From Roseateles sp. (lineage in GTDB: Bacteria > Pseudomonadota > Gammaproteobacteria > Burkholderiales > Burkholderiaceae_C), in assembly GCA_019234295.1 (NCBI GenBank), contig JAFALK010000083.1:62001-126000 (forward strand): DNA of 64,000 nucleotides. The letters are read 5' to 3'. Under the pieces are notes generated by a model. The model was not told the origin of the DNA, did not search any database, and saw only the letters and a program-made list of their open reading frames with translations. Below are positions 42,129 to 51,211 of this stretch, in pieces; the stretch's first letter is position 1; every line of letters begins with the position of its first letter. Made by a program: the position numbers and the translations under genes.

Positions 42129-43064
42129 ATGCTCCGACAACGCACCCTCAAGTCCTTGACCCGCGCCGTCGGCGTGGGCATCCACAGCGGCCAGAAGGTC
42201 GAGTTGACGCTGCGCCCAGCAGCGCCGGATGCCGGCATCGTCTTCCGCCGCGTGGACCTGCCGCAGCCCGTAGACATTCCCGTGCGTGCGGAGACCGTCT
42301 GCGACACCCGCATGGCCACCACCATCAGTCCCGGCGGCGATCCCGGCGGCCCCAAGGTGCAGACCATCGAGCATCTGCTCTCGGCCTGCGCGGGCCTGGG
42401 GCTGGACAACCTCTACATCGACATCAATGCCGACGAGGTGCCCATCCTCGACGGCTCGGCCGCCAGCTTCGTCTTCTTGCTGCAGAGCGCCGGCATCGAG
42501 TTGCAGAACGCGCCCAAGAGATTCCTGCGCGTGAAGAAGACCGTCGAAGTTCGCCAGGGCGAGGGCAAGCGCCTCATGTGGGCACGGCTCGAGCCGCATC
42601 ATGGCTACACCCTGTCCTTCCAGATCGAGTTCGAGAATCAGGCCGTCTCGGCCACGGGCCAGAGCTATGTGTTCGACATGGGCACGGGCCAGTACAAGAA
42701 GGAGATCGCGCGGGCGCGCACCTTCGGCATGACGGCCGACATCGAGCTGATGCGCTCGCGCGGCCTCACGCTCGGCGGCTCGATGGACAACGCCATCGTC
42801 GTCGACGACTACCGCGTGCTCAATGCAGACGGCCTTCGCTACGACGACGAGTTCGTCAAGCACAAGATCCTCGACGCCATCGGAGACATGCAAGTTGCCG
42901 GCCACCCGCTGCTGGCTGCCTACACCTCCTTCAAGGGCGGCCACGCTCTCAACAACAAGCTGCTGCGCGCCTTGCTGGCGGACGAGACAGCCTATGAGAT
43001 CGTGAGCTTCGAGGATGAAAAGCTGGCGCCGCCTGGCTTTGCACAGTTGGCGCCGGCTTGGTAG
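42129..43064 (+). CDS. lpxC: UDP-3-O-acyl-N-acetylglucosamine deacetylase LpxC
   Basis: Zn-dependent committed enzyme of lipid A synthesis. 311 residues from ATG 42129 ([20 protein letters not shown]). Metal and active-site motifs are present: [17 protein letters not shown], the [15 protein letters not shown] segment, [19 protein letters not shown] and [14 protein letters not shown]. Upstream in-frame ATGs (42063, 42084) add residues unlike the family. The gene sits just after ftsZ, the usual proteobacterial place. The stop codon itself begins a G-tract array. Confidence 0.95.
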   Translation: MLRQRTLKSLTRAVGVGIHSGQKVELTLRPAAPDAGIVFRRVDLPQPVDIPVRAETVCDTRMATTISPGGDPGGPKVQTIEHLLSACAGLGLDNLYIDINADEVPILDGSAASFVFLLQSAGIELQNAPKRFLRVKKTVEVRQGEGKRLMWARLEPHHGYTLSFQIEFENQAVSATGQSYVFDMGTGQYKKEIARARTFGMTADIELMRSRGLTLGGSMDNAIVVDDYRVLNADGLRYDDEFVKHKILDAIGDMQVAGHPLLAAYTSFKGGHALNNKLLRALLADETAYEIVSFEDEKLAPPGFAQLAPAW

Positions 43065-43121
43065 GGTTGGGCTGGGTGGTGCTGGGCTGGGTTGTGCTGG
43101 GTTTTGCTGGGTTTTGCTGGG
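43064..43121 (+). repeat. G-tract array with G-quadruplex potential at the lpxC stop
   Basis: Eight GGG tracts at 43064, 43069, 43074, 43084, 43089, 43099, 43109 and 43119, with loops of 2, 2, 7, 2, 7, 7 and 7 nt. All loops are within the usual 1-7 limit, so two tandem quadruplexes are possible on the plus (mRNA-sense) strand. The last part is a 10-bp repeat GGGTTTTGCT. The first tract uses the G of the lpxC TAG stop. Confidence 0.9.
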
Positions 43122-43159
43122 CTGGCTTGAGCAAGCCGCGCTACGCCCCGGTCCTCTGA

Positions 43160-43211
43160 CACGAGGCCTCTGCACGAGGCGTTTGCACGAGGCCTTTTCA
43201 CGAGACCTTTG
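43160..43211. repeat. Four-unit 13-bp tandem repeat (CACGAGGC + 5 bp)
   Basis: CACGAGGC or CACGAGAC recurs at 43160, 43173, 43186 and 43199, exactly 13 bp apart, each followed by a variable CTTTG-like pentamer. It is noncoding, between the convergent ends of lpxC and the exporter gene. Confidence 0.9.
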
Positions 43212-43354
43212 CGGGCCCCAGCGCCTCACACATATAGGCGAAGCGAATTCTCGTCGCGAGACGGCTGACGAGCACTGAAGGAAGTCGGCCGCAGGCCCAC
43301 CTGTGCAGTGGAACCTGCTCGCCTGCGCGACCGGGCTCGCCGCTCAGTCGCGCC

Positions 43355-45112
43355 TCACTCTTCCAGCGCCTGCAACTGCACCAGCCGCTGATACAAGCCG
43401 CCCTCGATCTCCATCAGCGCCTCGTGCGTGCCTCGCTCGGCAAGATGCCCATGGTTGAGCACGACGATCTGGTCCGCCGCGCGAATCGTCGAGAGCCGGT
43501 GCGCGATCGCCACGACAGTGACCGTGCCGTGCAGCGCGTCCAACGCCTCGCTGATCGTGCGCTCGGTGGCGCTGTCGATGTTGGATGTCGCCTCGTCGAG
43601 GAAGAGGATGCGCGGGCTACCGGCCAGGGCGCGGGCCATTGCGATCAGTTGCTTCTGACCGGTGGACACGCGCGCTCCGCCCTCGCCGAGCAGGGTCTCG
43701 TAGCCCTCGGGCAGCGTTGACAGGAATTCATGCACCCGTGCAGCCTTGGCGGCGGCGATCAGTGTCTCTTCGGGGATCGCGCGGCCCATGGCGATGTTCT
43801 CGCGCGCGCTGGCTGCCATCAGGTAGGGCTCCTGCGGCACGAGACCCACCGCGGCGCGGAAGGTGTCGTCGGGCAGCAGGGCCAGGGCCTGATCGTCGAT
43901 GGTGATGCGGCCGGCTTGCGCCGTGTAGAAGCGCAAGAGCAAAGAGAGCAGGGTGCTCTTGCCGCTGCCCGTGTGGCCGACGATGCCGCAGAAGGAACCG
44001 GCGGGAATGGCGAGGCTCAGGTCGTGCAGCACGGGCCGCTCGGGGTCGTAGCCGAAGCTGACCGAGGCGATGGCGATCTCGCCGCGCTCCACACCGCGGC
44101 TGGTCTCGGCCTGCGGCACCGGCGCCATCTCGTCGAGCAGCCCGCCCACGCGCGAGGCAGCGACCATGGACTGCTGGAGCTGGCCGAACTGCAAGGTAAT
44201 CTGGATCAGCGGCTCCACCACGCGCGAGATGTAGCCGAGGAATGCGTAGAGCAGGCCCACCTGCACGGCCGACATCTCGCGGCTGCCGAAGCCGTAGATG
44301 ACCGTGCTGATCAAGAAGATGTTGAGCAGATCCAGGGCCGGGCGCAGCAGCCAGGCATTGGCGCGCAGCTCGGCCTTGCGCGATTCAAGGTGACGAGCGT
44401 TCGTGTCGGCAAACTTCGCCTCGAAGCGCTGCGCCGCGCCGGCCGCCTGCAGCACGGCCATGCCGGCGATGCTCTCGGCCATCTGCGCATTGATGTCGCT
44501 GCGCAGCTGGCGCTGGCGCTGCACGGCCTTGCCGCTGAAGCGCTGGTAGAGCAGGATGATGACGACCATGGCCGGCACCAGCAGCGCCACGATCAGCATC
44601 AGCCGCCAGTCAAGCAGTGCCATGGCCACCATGGAGCTGACGACGATGATGCTGCAGTCCAGCATCACATAGAGGACCTGGCGATAGAGCGTGTTGACGG
44701 CCTCGGTGTCGTTGGTCACGCGGCTGACGAGCTGGCCCGTGATGGCCTTGTCGAAGAAGGCCATGGGCAGGCCCAGCACATGTGAGTACACGCGCTCGCG
44801 CAGGCGCAGCACCGAGCGCCGCGCTACGCCAGCCATGCGCGCGAGCTGGGCGTAGCGGATCCAGCACGAGGCCCAAGTGCATAGCAGGCCGGCGGCCACG
44901 AGGCCCGCCATCGCGGCGACGTCGAAATTGCGCGGCAGCAGATAGGTGTCGATATAGCGCTTGCCCGCCAGCGGCACGAGCGCCTCGAGGCCCGAGGCGA
45001 TCAGCAGCCACGCGAACCCGCGCCACAGAGTGGGGCGCTCGCCGTCGGCCGCCTTGATGAGCAGGCCGACGGCGGCCCAGGGGCGTTCCACCTTCTGTTC
45101 AGGCTGCGTCAA
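43355..45112 (-). CDS. mdlB: ABC exporter half-transporter, MdlB-type
   Basis: Six-helix membrane domain fused to an ATPase, 585 residues. Walker A is GHTGSGKSTLLS, Walker B is ILFLDEATSNID, and the signature is degenerate (VSTGQKQLIAMARAL in place of LSGGQ), as in MdlB-like partners of heterodimeric exporters. It starts at 45112, inside the last 14 bp of mdlA, so the two halves are translated together. The substrate is unknown; family members include multidrug and peptide exporters. Confidence 0.85.
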   Translation of the reverse strand: MTQPEQKVERPWAAVGLLIKAADGERPTLWRGFAWLLIASGLEALVPLAGKRYIDTYLLPRNFDVAAMAGLVAAGLLCTWASCWIRYAQLARMAGVARRSVLRLRERVYSHVLGLPMAFFDKAITGQLVSRVTNDTEAVNTLYRQVLYVMLDCSIIVVSSMVAMALLDWRLMLIVALLVPAMVVIILLYQRFSGKAVQRQRQLRSDINAQMAESIAGMAVLQAAGAAQRFEAKFADTNARHLESRKAELRANAWLLRPALDLLNIFLISTVIYGFGSREMSAVQVGLLYAFLGYISRVVEPLIQITLQFGQLQQSMVAASRVGGLLDEMAPVPQAETSRGVERGEIAIASVSFGYDPERPVLHDLSLAIPAGSFCGIVGHTGSGKSTLLSLLLRFYTAQAGRITIDDQALALLPDDTFRAAVGLVPQEPYLMAASARENIAMGRAIPEETLIAAAKAARVHEFLSTLPEGYETLLGEGGARVSTGQKQLIAMARALAGSPRILFLDEATSNIDSATERTISEALDALHGTVTVVAIAHRLSTIRAADQIVVLNHGHLAERGTHEALMEIEGGLYQRLVQLQALEE

Positions 45113-46871
45113 GACTGGCCTCGATCTGTTGATAACGCCATTGCTGCGCGTACCAGCCGGCCAGCTCCAGCAACTCGGCGTGGCTGCCCTGCTCGGTGAT
45201 GTGGCCGGACTTGATCACGGCGATATGGTCCGCCTCCATGACGGCCGACAAGCGGTGGCTGACGATGATGACGCTGCGTTCAGGGCGGATCTCCCGCAGC
45301 TCGCGCAGGTGGGCCAGGATCTGCGTCTCGGTGCCGGTGTCCACGGCCGAGAGGGCGTCGTCGAGCAGCAGGATGGGCGCATCGGAGAGCAGAGCGCGTG
45401 CAATCGCCACGCGCTGGCGCTGGCCGCCCGAGAGCGTCACGCCGCGCTCGCCGACCTCGGTGTCGTAGCCCTGGGGCAGGCGGCGCACGTCGGCGTCCAC
45501 GGCCGCCATGCGCGCTGCTTCCTCGACCTGCGCCCGCGTCGCGCCCGGCTGGGCCAGCGCGATGTTCTCGGCGATGGAGGCGCTGAAGAGGAAGGGCTCC
45601 TGAGGCACCCAGGCGATCGACTCGCGCAGAGCCTGCAGGCGGATCTCGTTGAGCGGCACGCCGCCCGCGCGGATCACGCCGCCCTGCGGTTCGAACTGGC
45701 GCAGTAGCAGGCGCAGCAGCGTGGACTTGCCCGCGCCCGTGGGCCCGACGAGGCCCAGCGTGCCACCGGGTTTGAGCGTGAGCGACACGTCGTCCACCGC
45801 GGCCTTGGCGGCCTCCGGATACGAGAAGCACAGGTGTTCGAAGCCCAGGGACGCAGCCGAAGGCATGGCCTGAGTGCCGCGGTCATCCAGGCACAGCGGC
45901 TCGCTCAAGGCCGGCTCCAGCCGCCCCCAGGCCGCGCGACCGCGCTCCAGCAGCGACAGCACCCAACCCGCCGCGAACATGGGCCAGATCAGCTGGCCGA
46001 GGTACATGGTGAAGGAGGTCAACTGGCCGATCGTCAGCTCGTCGATGGCGACCAGGTAGCCACCCAGACCCAGCGCGATCGCCGTGGCCGCGCCCAGGGT
46101 CATGCCCACGGCCGGTTCGTAGGCCGCCTCCCAGCGCTGCGCCATGTAGCTCGCCTCGGCGGCACTGCCGGCCAGCTCGCCGAACTGGCGCGCGTTGCGC
46201 TCCACCAGGCCCAGCGCGCGCACGGTGCGTACGCCGGCCAGGCCCTCCTGCACATGCTGGTTCATGCCGGAGAAGCGCGTGAGCGAGCTCTGCCAGGCCG
46301 TATGCACTTGATTGGAGATCCACCAGAACGAGAGCGCCATCAGCGGGAAGGGGATCAGCGCCGCCAGGCCCAGGCGCCAGTCCACGCCCAGGGTCATCAT
46401 GGTCAGCACGAGGATCAGGGTGAGCGTGCCGTCGAAGCCTGCCAGCAGGGCGTCGCCGGCGGCCATCTCGATGGCGTCGGTGTCGTTCGTGGCCAGGGCC
46501 ATGAGGTCACCCGTGCGCTTGGCCTGGAAGAAGACCGGGCCTTGCAGCGTGAGGCGCCGGTACAGCCGCGTCCGCAACTCGCGGCCCAACTGGTAGCTGG
46601 CGCCGAAGAGTCGCAGTCGCCACCACACCCGCAGCAGATAGACCGAGGCGCCGGCGCCCAGCAGCAGGCCGAGCTGGATCAGCAGCCCGCCGTCGCGGAA
46701 ACGGCCCGCTACGAGGCCGTCGACCACGTGGCCGACCTGGCGAGGGATCCACACGAGTAGCAGCGCGATGCCGGCCAGCATCACGGCGGCCGAGGCATAG
46801 GCCGTCCAGTGCCGGCGGACGAAGCCCGCGAGCATGCGGGTGAGGGAGGTGTTCGGGGACGGGGCAGACAT
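45099..46871 (-). CDS. mdlA: ABC exporter half-transporter, MdlA-type
   Basis: Partner of the downstream MdlB-type protein. 590 residues from ATG 46871 ([20 protein letters not shown]), six membrane helices, Walker [13 protein letters not shown], canonical signature [16 protein letters not shown] and Walker [13 protein letters not shown], where the second acidic residue of the catalytic pair is Asp rather than Glu. The degenerate sites are thus shared between the two subunits, as is typical of asymmetric heterodimers. ATG 46895 would add 8 residues; 46871 is preferred because TAGAAT lies 10 nt upstream. Confidence 0.85.
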   Translation of the reverse strand: MSAPSPNTSLTRMLAGFVRRHWTAYASAAVMLAGIALLLVWIPRQVGHVVDGLVAGRFRDGGLLIQLGLLLGAGASVYLLRVWWRLRLFGASYQLGRELRTRLYRRLTLQGPVFFQAKRTGDLMALATNDTDAIEMAAGDALLAGFDGTLTLILVLTMMTLGVDWRLGLAALIPFPLMALSFWWISNQVHTAWQSSLTRFSGMNQHVQEGLAGVRTVRALGLVERNARQFGELAGSAAEASYMAQRWEAAYEPAVGMTLGAATAIALGLGGYLVAIDELTIGQLTSFTMYLGQLIWPMFAAGWVLSLLERGRAAWGRLEPALSEPLCLDDRGTQAMPSAASLGFEHLCFSYPEAAKAAVDDVSLTLKPGGTLGLVGPTGAGKSTLLRLLLRQFEPQGGVIRAGGVPLNEIRLQALRESIAWVPQEPFLFSASIAENIALAQPGATRAQVEEAARMAAVDADVRRLPQGYDTEVGERGVTLSGGQRQRVAIARALLSDAPILLLDDALSAVDTGTETQILAHLRELREIRPERSVIIVSHRLSAVMEADHIAVIKSGHITEQGSHAELLELAGWYAQQWRYQQIEASLDAA

Positions 46872-46887
46872 CGGGGGAGGGATTCTA
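46872..46887 (-). promoter_or_regulatory. Candidate -10 TAGAAT of mdlAB with very short 5' UTR
   Basis: On the minus strand TAGAAT (46887-46882) is 10 nt before ATG 46871, preceded at 16 bp by ATGACT (46909-46904), a 4/6 match to a -35. No Shine-Dalgarno follows. Confidence 0.5.
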
Positions 46888-46905
46888 GAAGCCACCCGTA
46901 CAAGT

Positions 46906-46939
46906 CATATTGGCAAGGCGTGCGACTGCTGCCAATATG
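46906..46939. promoter_or_regulatory. Perfect 10-bp inverted repeat CATATTGGCA-N14-TGCCAATATG between divergent genes
   Basis: Arms at 46906-46915 and 46930-46939. It covers the region of both divergent promoters; a plus-strand promoter TTGGCA-N17-CAATAT (46910-46938) can be drawn from the arms themselves. It is a good candidate regulator site for mdlAB and the MBOAT operon, or for one of them. Confidence 0.6.
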
Positions 46940-47002
46940 CGCTGCCCATGCAGCCAGGCAGTCGCGGCGCGCACGAGCTTCCTTCTCATCCGGAGGGTTG
47001 CC

Positions 47003-48418
47003 ATGGTCTTCAACTGTCTGAGCTTCGTCGCGTTCTTCGCGATCGTGCTGGCATTGCATTCGCTGCCCCTGCCTTGGAAGGCGCGCAAGGTCCAGCTGCT
47101 TGTTGCCAGCTACATCTTCTACGCGGCCTGGAACCCGCCCTTCGTGATCCTGCTGTGGATCTCCACTGTGGTGGACTGGTACGCCGCGCGGGGCCTGGTG
47201 GCCGCCCGGCGCGACCGCAGCCGGCACCTGTGGATGCTGGTCTCGGTGGTGGCCAACTTGGGGCTGCTGGGCTATTTCAAGTACGGCCAGTTCCTGCTCG
47301 ACAACGTTGCGCTCGCGCTGGGCGCGTTGGGCGTGAGCTACCAGGCACCGCACGACAGCATCGTGCTGCCCGTGGGCATTTCCTTCTACACCTTCGCCAC
47401 GATGTCCTACACCCTGGACATCTACCTGCGGCGCGCCGAGCCGGCCAACAATCTGCTGGACTACGCGCTCTTCGTCACCTTCTTCCCGCACTTGGTGGCG
47501 GGGCCCATCATGCGGCCGACCGAGCTGGTGCCGCAGTTTGCTGTTCCCCGCCGCGCCAGCGCCGACCAGCTGTGCTTCGGCCTGGCGCTGATGACCCTGG
47601 GCCTGTTCAACAAGGTGGTGCTGGCCGACACCCTGCTGTCCAGCGTCGTGGAGCACGTCTACGACGCCAAGGAGGCGCCCGGCTTCATCGACGCCTGGGC
47701 CGGCACGCTGGCCTTCAGCGGGCAGATCTTCTGCGACTTCGCGGGCTACTCCACCACCGCCATCGGCGCGGCCCTGTGCCTGGGCTTCGCCATGCCAGAC
47801 AACTTCCGCTTTCCCTACGCGGCCGTGGGCTTTTCCGACTTCTGGCGGCGCTGGCACATCACGCTCTCGTCCTGGCTGCGCGACTATCTCTACATCCCGC
47901 TGGGCGGCAACCGACACGGCGTGGCACGGACCTACATCGCGCTGATGGGGACCATGCTGTTGGGGGGCCTGTGGCACGGCGCGGCATGGACCTTCGTCGT
48001 GTGGGGCGGCCTGCACGGGCTCTACCTGGCCGTGGAGCGGGCCCTGCGCACGCGCTTGAAGGGCTACAAGCCCGGGCCGCTCGCCTTCCTCGGCCTGGGC
48101 CTGCTGACCTACGCGCTCATCAACGTGACCTGGGTCTTCTTCCGCGCCCACAGCTTCCAGCGCGCGGGCCAGATCCTCTCCGGCATGGTCGGGCTCAACG
48201 ACAAGGCCGGCCCCATGCTGGCGAGCTATGCGCTGATCAAGACGGCGGTCGTTATCACCGCGCTGCTCCTCGTGCACTGGCGCATGCGCAGCAGCACGCT
48301 GGAGACCGTCGTCGCACGCAGCCCGGCGCTGGCCCTGTCGGCCGTGTGGGCGCTGATGGCCTTTGCCGTCGTCATCTCGCAGGGGACCGGCAATGCCTTC
48401 ATCTACTTCCAGTTCTGA
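47003..48418 (+). CDS. MBOAT family membrane O-acyltransferase (AlgI-like)
   Basis: Polytopic membrane O-acyltransferase, 471 residues, of the type that passes acetyl groups across the inner membrane for exopolysaccharide or wall acetylation. Conserved features are VLPVGISFYTFATMSYTLDI, FPHLVAGPIMRP, FWRRWHITLSSWLRDYLYIP and the catalytic-His region GGLWHGAAWTFVVWGGLHG. ATG 47003 has a GGAGGG Shine-Dalgarno. An SGNH-like protein follows 14 nt later, the normal pairing. No alginate or cellulose cluster is adjacent, so the acceptor polymer is unknown. Confidence 0.92.
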   Translation: MVFNCLSFVAFFAIVLALHSLPLPWKARKVQLLVASYIFYAAWNPPFVILLWISTVVDWYAARGLVAARRDRSRHLWMLVSVVANLGLLGYFKYGQFLLDNVALALGALGVSYQAPHDSIVLPVGISFYTFATMSYTLDIYLRRAEPANNLLDYALFVTFFPHLVAGPIMRPTELVPQFAVPRRASADQLCFGLALMTLGLFNKVVLADTLLSSVVEHVYDAKEAPGFIDAWAGTLAFSGQIFCDFAGYSTTAIGAALCLGFAMPDNFRFPYAAVGFSDFWRRWHITLSSWLRDYLYIPLGGNRHGVARTYIALMGTMLLGGLWHGAAWTFVVWGGLHGLYLAVERALRTRLKGYKPGPLAFLGLGLLTYALINVTWVFFRAHSFQRAGQILSGMVGLNDKAGPMLASYALIKTAVVITALLLVHWRMRSSTLETVVARSPALALSAVWALMAFAVVISQGTGNAFIYFQF

Positions 48419-48432
48419 GTCGGAGGCCTGTC

Positions 48433-49548
48433 ATGGTTGCTGACCTGATCTTGCAACGCGCCCCGCACGCCATGCGCGAAACCGCCGCGGACCGCCCCGG
48501 CGTGGCCCAGCCCGTACCCAAGCGGCCGGTTCCCGAGCGGCCCTGGGTCCGCGTCCTGGTGCAGGCGTTCCTGATGTTCGCCGTGTTGGTGGGCGGCTGG
48601 GAATGGTACTGGCGCGACTACGGCGCCAGCCCCAGCATCAGCAACAGCGATGGCCTCTGGGCCATGCAGCGCCGCCGTATCGACGCCGGCGAGGGCGATG
48701 CCACCGTCATCCTCGGGTCCTCGCGTCTTCTGTTCGACCTGCAGCTCGACGTGTGGGAGCAACTCGACGGCAAGCGCCCCATCCAGCTCGCGCTCGAGGG
48801 CACCTCGCCGGTGAGCTTTCTCGAAGACCTGGCCGATGATCCGAAGTTCACTGGCCGGCTCATCGTCGGCGTGACGCCTGGCCTGTTCTTCACCGGGGGC
48901 GCTTTCCGCGGCCGCGCGCTCGACTACTTCCGCAAGGAGTCTCCGTCGCAGCGGGTGGGCCAATGGCTGTCCATGCGCCTGGTCGAACCCAACCTGGCCT
49001 TCTATGACCCGGACTTCGCGCTCGGGACCGTGCTCGAGCGCCAGGCCTGGCCACAGCGGGAGGGCCTGCCTCCCTTCTTCAGCGTGCGCAAACTCAGCGT
49101 CAGCGAAGCGGACCGCAACACGCATATGTGGAGCAAGGTCGAACACGATGCAGCGTATCGGGACTATGCGCGCGGCGTCTGGTTGAAGGTCTTCGGGCCG
49201 CGTCCGGGCGGTCCCTCGCCCGAAGAGGCTGCCAAGATCCGCGACAAGCAGATCGAACGCGCAGCCCAGGCGGTGACGAAGCTGCGTGCCCGTGGCGTTG
49301 CCGTGCTCTTCGTGCGCGCGCCCAGCACCGATCCTCTTCTCGGCGGCGAGGAGCACGCGTTCCCGCGGGCTCTGACCTGGGACGTGCTGCTGCACAAGAC
49401 CGGCGCGCCGGGCATCCACTTTCAGGACTACAAGGAGCTGCAGGGGCTGGAGCAGCCTGAGTGGTCGCACTTGTCGTATGCGGACGCCAAGCGCTTCACG
49501 GCGGCGCTGCACGGCATCGTGGTGAAGGAGGTCTGGAAGCCTCGGTGA
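48433..49548 (+). CDS. Membrane-anchored SGNH-like protein, partner of the MBOAT acyltransferase
   Basis: 371 residues: a cytoplasmic Pro/Arg-rich N-terminus, one membrane segment (VLVQAFLMFAVLVGGWEWYW) and a periplasmic domain. VILGSSRLLFDLQ provides the GxS-like nucleophile block and QLALEGTSPVSFLEDLADD the next; a clear C-terminal D-x-x-H is less obvious (the SHLSYADAKRF segment is the candidate). Genes of this type next to MBOAT proteins carry out the periplasmic transfer of acyl groups. It starts at ATG 48433 with CGGAGG upstream. Confidence 0.75.
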   Translation: MVADLILQRAPHAMRETAADRPGVAQPVPKRPVPERPWVRVLVQAFLMFAVLVGGWEWYWRDYGASPSISNSDGLWAMQRRRIDAGEGDATVILGSSRLLFDLQLDVWEQLDGKRPIQLALEGTSPVSFLEDLADDPKFTGRLIVGVTPGLFFTGGAFRGRALDYFRKESPSQRVGQWLSMRLVEPNLAFYDPDFALGTVLERQAWPQREGLPPFFSVRKLSVSEADRNTHMWSKVEHDAAYRDYARGVWLKVFGPRPGGPSPEEAAKIRDKQIERAAQAVTKLRARGVAVLFVRAPSTDPLLGGEEHAFPRALTWDVLLHKTGAPGIHFQDYKELQGLEQPEWSHLSYADAKRFTAALHGIVVKEVWKPR

Positions 49549-49557
49549 AGCAGGGTC

Positions 49558-49569
49558 TAAACTGCTTGC
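49558..49569 (+). promoter_or_regulatory. Candidate -10 TAAACT placing transcription start at ATG 49570
   Basis: TAAACT (49558-49563) lies 6 nt before ATG 49570, and there is no Shine-Dalgarno between the upstream stop at 49548 and the ATG. Confidence 0.35.
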
Positions 49570-50856
49570 ATGAGCTCCAGCCTTCTGGTGATCGCCGCGC
49601 TGATTGCGGCCAGTGCTTTCTTTTCCATCGCAGAGTTCTCGCTCGCATCTTCCCGCCGGCTCCGGCTCCAGCAGCTCAGCGACGAGGGCGATCCGCGCGC
49701 CGCACTGGCCCTGGCCGTGCAGCAGCACCCGGGCCATTACTTCACCGTCGTGCAGATCGGCATCAACGCCGTGGCCATCCTCGGCGGCATCGTGGGCGAA
49801 GGTGCGCTCACGCCGTACTTCCAGGTCATGCTAAGTCGCGCGATGGAGCCGGCCCTGGCCGCAGACGTGGCCTTCGCGATCTCCTTCGGTGCCATCACGG
49901 TGCTCTTCATCCTGCTTGCGGACCTGTTGCCCAAGCGCATCTCGATGAACGAGCCCGAGCGCATGGCGCTGCTGGTGATCGGGCCCATGTCGGTGCTTGT
50001 GGGCCTGCTCAAGCCCCTGGCCTGGTTGTTCAGCAACGCAACCGAGGCGCTGATCCGCCTGATGGGCCGGCCCGCTGTGCGCGACGAGTCCGTCACGCAG
50101 GACGACATCCTCGCGCTGACCGAGGCCGGGCTGCAGTCCGGCGTGGTGGCCGTGGCCGAGCAGCAGCTGATCGCCAACGTCTTCGAGCTCGACACGCGCA
50201 GCGTGGAAAGCGTGATGACCACTCGCGAGAACATCGTCTTCTTCTCCCGAGACGACGACGAGCCGTTGATCCGCCAGCGCGTCGTTACGCAGCCTCACTC
50301 CACCTATCTCGTCTGCGACGGCGAGATCGATCGCATCGTGGGCTATGTGGACGCCACCGCGCTCTTCGCCCGCGTGCTGCGCGGCGAGCCGCTGGAGCTC
50401 AAGAGCGACGCGCTGATCCGCAAGGTGCTGATCGTGCCGGATCGGCTCTCGCTGTCGGAGATGCTGGCGCAGTTCCGCCAAGCGCTGGAAGACTTCGCCG
50501 TGATCGTCAACGAGTACAGCCTCGTGGTTGGCGTCATCACCTTGAACGACGTGATGAACACGGTGATGGGCTCGCTGGTGGCTGCACACGACGAAGAGCA
50601 GCAGATCGTGCGCCGCGACGATGGCTCCTTCCTCGCCGATGGTCTTACGCCCGTGGTCGACGTGCAGCGCGCGCTGGGCGTGGACGACTGGCCGCATGCG
50701 GGTCAGTACGACACCCTGGCCGGCTTCTTGATGGTGATGCTGCGCCGCATCCCGCGGCGCACCGACCACATCGAGTGGGGCGGCTGGCGCTTCGAGGTGA
50801 TGGACGTGGACAACTATCGGGTGGATCAGGTGATGATCAGCCGGGTGACGGGCTAG
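49570..50856 (+). CDS. CNNM/CorC-HlyC family membrane protein (DUF21-CBS-transporter-associated domain)
   Basis: 428 residues: a DUF21/CNNM membrane domain with about four helices (ALIAASAFFSIAEFSLASSR; HYFTVVQIGINAVAILGGIV; DLLPKRISMNEPERMALL), a CBS pair (VESVMTTRENIVFFSRDDDE; VGVITLNDVMNTVMG) and a C-terminal CorC_HlyC domain (DGLTPVVDVQRALGVDDWPH). The family includes PaeA/YtfL-type proteins linked to polyamine or Mg/Co export; older names such as hemolysin are misleading. It stands alone, 21 nt after the SGNH gene. Confidence 0.9.
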   Translation: MSSSLLVIAALIAASAFFSIAEFSLASSRRLRLQQLSDEGDPRAALALAVQQHPGHYFTVVQIGINAVAILGGIVGEGALTPYFQVMLSRAMEPALAADVAFAISFGAITVLFILLADLLPKRISMNEPERMALLVIGPMSVLVGLLKPLAWLFSNATEALIRLMGRPAVRDESVTQDDILALTEAGLQSGVVAVAEQQLIANVFELDTRSVESVMTTRENIVFFSRDDDEPLIRQRVVTQPHSTYLVCDGEIDRIVGYVDATALFARVLRGEPLELKSDALIRKVLIVPDRLSLSEMLAQFRQALEDFAVIVNEYSLVVGVITLNDVMNTVMGSLVAAHDEEQQIVRRDDGSFLADGLTPVVDVQRALGVDDWPHAGQYDTLAGFLMVMLRRIPRRTDHIEWGGWRFEVMDVDNYRVDQVMISRVTG

Positions 50857-51083
50857 CTTGTCGTCTAGGCATGGAGTCCGCGCCGCGGGACTCACTATCA
50901 CCGCTGGAGCCGTATTCAGGGCGCAAACGCCACGCTCGCGCCGGCAGCCCCGCAGCCGTCCGGGCCGCAGCGCTGGCAACCACGATAGCCATTCCCTCCC
51001 ACCCCGGAGACCGACACATCGCGCATAACGATGCACGAATATCTTGGTTCACGCGCAGCAAATGTCTGGCTATCGTGCCACCC

Positions 51084-51143
51084 ATGACGACGCGAAACCC
51101 GCGACCCGTCGCTCCTTTGTCTCCTCGCCCCATCTCGGGGTGA
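51084..51143 (+). CDS. Possible 19-residue Pro/Arg-rich leader peptide
   Basis: ATG 51084 encodes MTTRNPRPVAPLSPRPISG and stops 3 nt before the terminator hairpin. Five prolines and three arginines in 19 residues, followed directly by an intrinsic terminator, is the layout of an attenuation leader. No Shine-Dalgarno is visible, and chance is quite possible for so short a frame. Confidence 0.25.
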   Translation: MTTRNPRPVAPLSPRPISG

Positions 51144-51146
51144 TTC

Positions 51147-51201
51147 GTCCCCGGTGACTCCCATGCGTCCGCGTATCGCGGAGCCGCTGGGGACTTTTTT
51201 T
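51147..51201 (+). terminator. Intrinsic terminator with nested hairpin and T7
   Basis: GTCCCC (51147-51152) pairs with GGGGAC (51189-51194); the stem extends inward with two G-U pairs and one mismatch to CTCC/GGAG, and encloses a second hairpin CCGCG-TAT-CGCGG. Seven T follow immediately (51195-51201). It is oriented for plus-strand transcription. Confidence 0.85.
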
Positions 51202-51211
51202 GGGAGCCGTG

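Larger units (their letters stand above)
50857..51211 (+). other. Hairpin-rich noncoding region with possible leader peptide and terminator
   Basis: No large gene. It contains a GAGTCC/GGACTC hairpin (50874-50893), a possible 19-codon ORF (51084-51143) and a strong intrinsic terminator (51147-51201), then a ribosome-site-like GGGAGCC before ATG 51212. It may simply be the 3' region of the CNNM gene or an attenuator leader. Confidence 0.5.

Noticed and set aside
41640..43229. 529-codon minus-strand frame over lpxC
   Set aside because: It is antisense to a complete lpxC, has a low-complexity start formed by the G-tract repeat (PAQPSPAPPSP) and no recognisable motif.
50874..50893. GAGTCC-N8-GGACTC hairpin as a terminator for the CNNM gene
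   Set aside because: No T-run follows; the stronger terminator at 51147-51201 is a better candidate.
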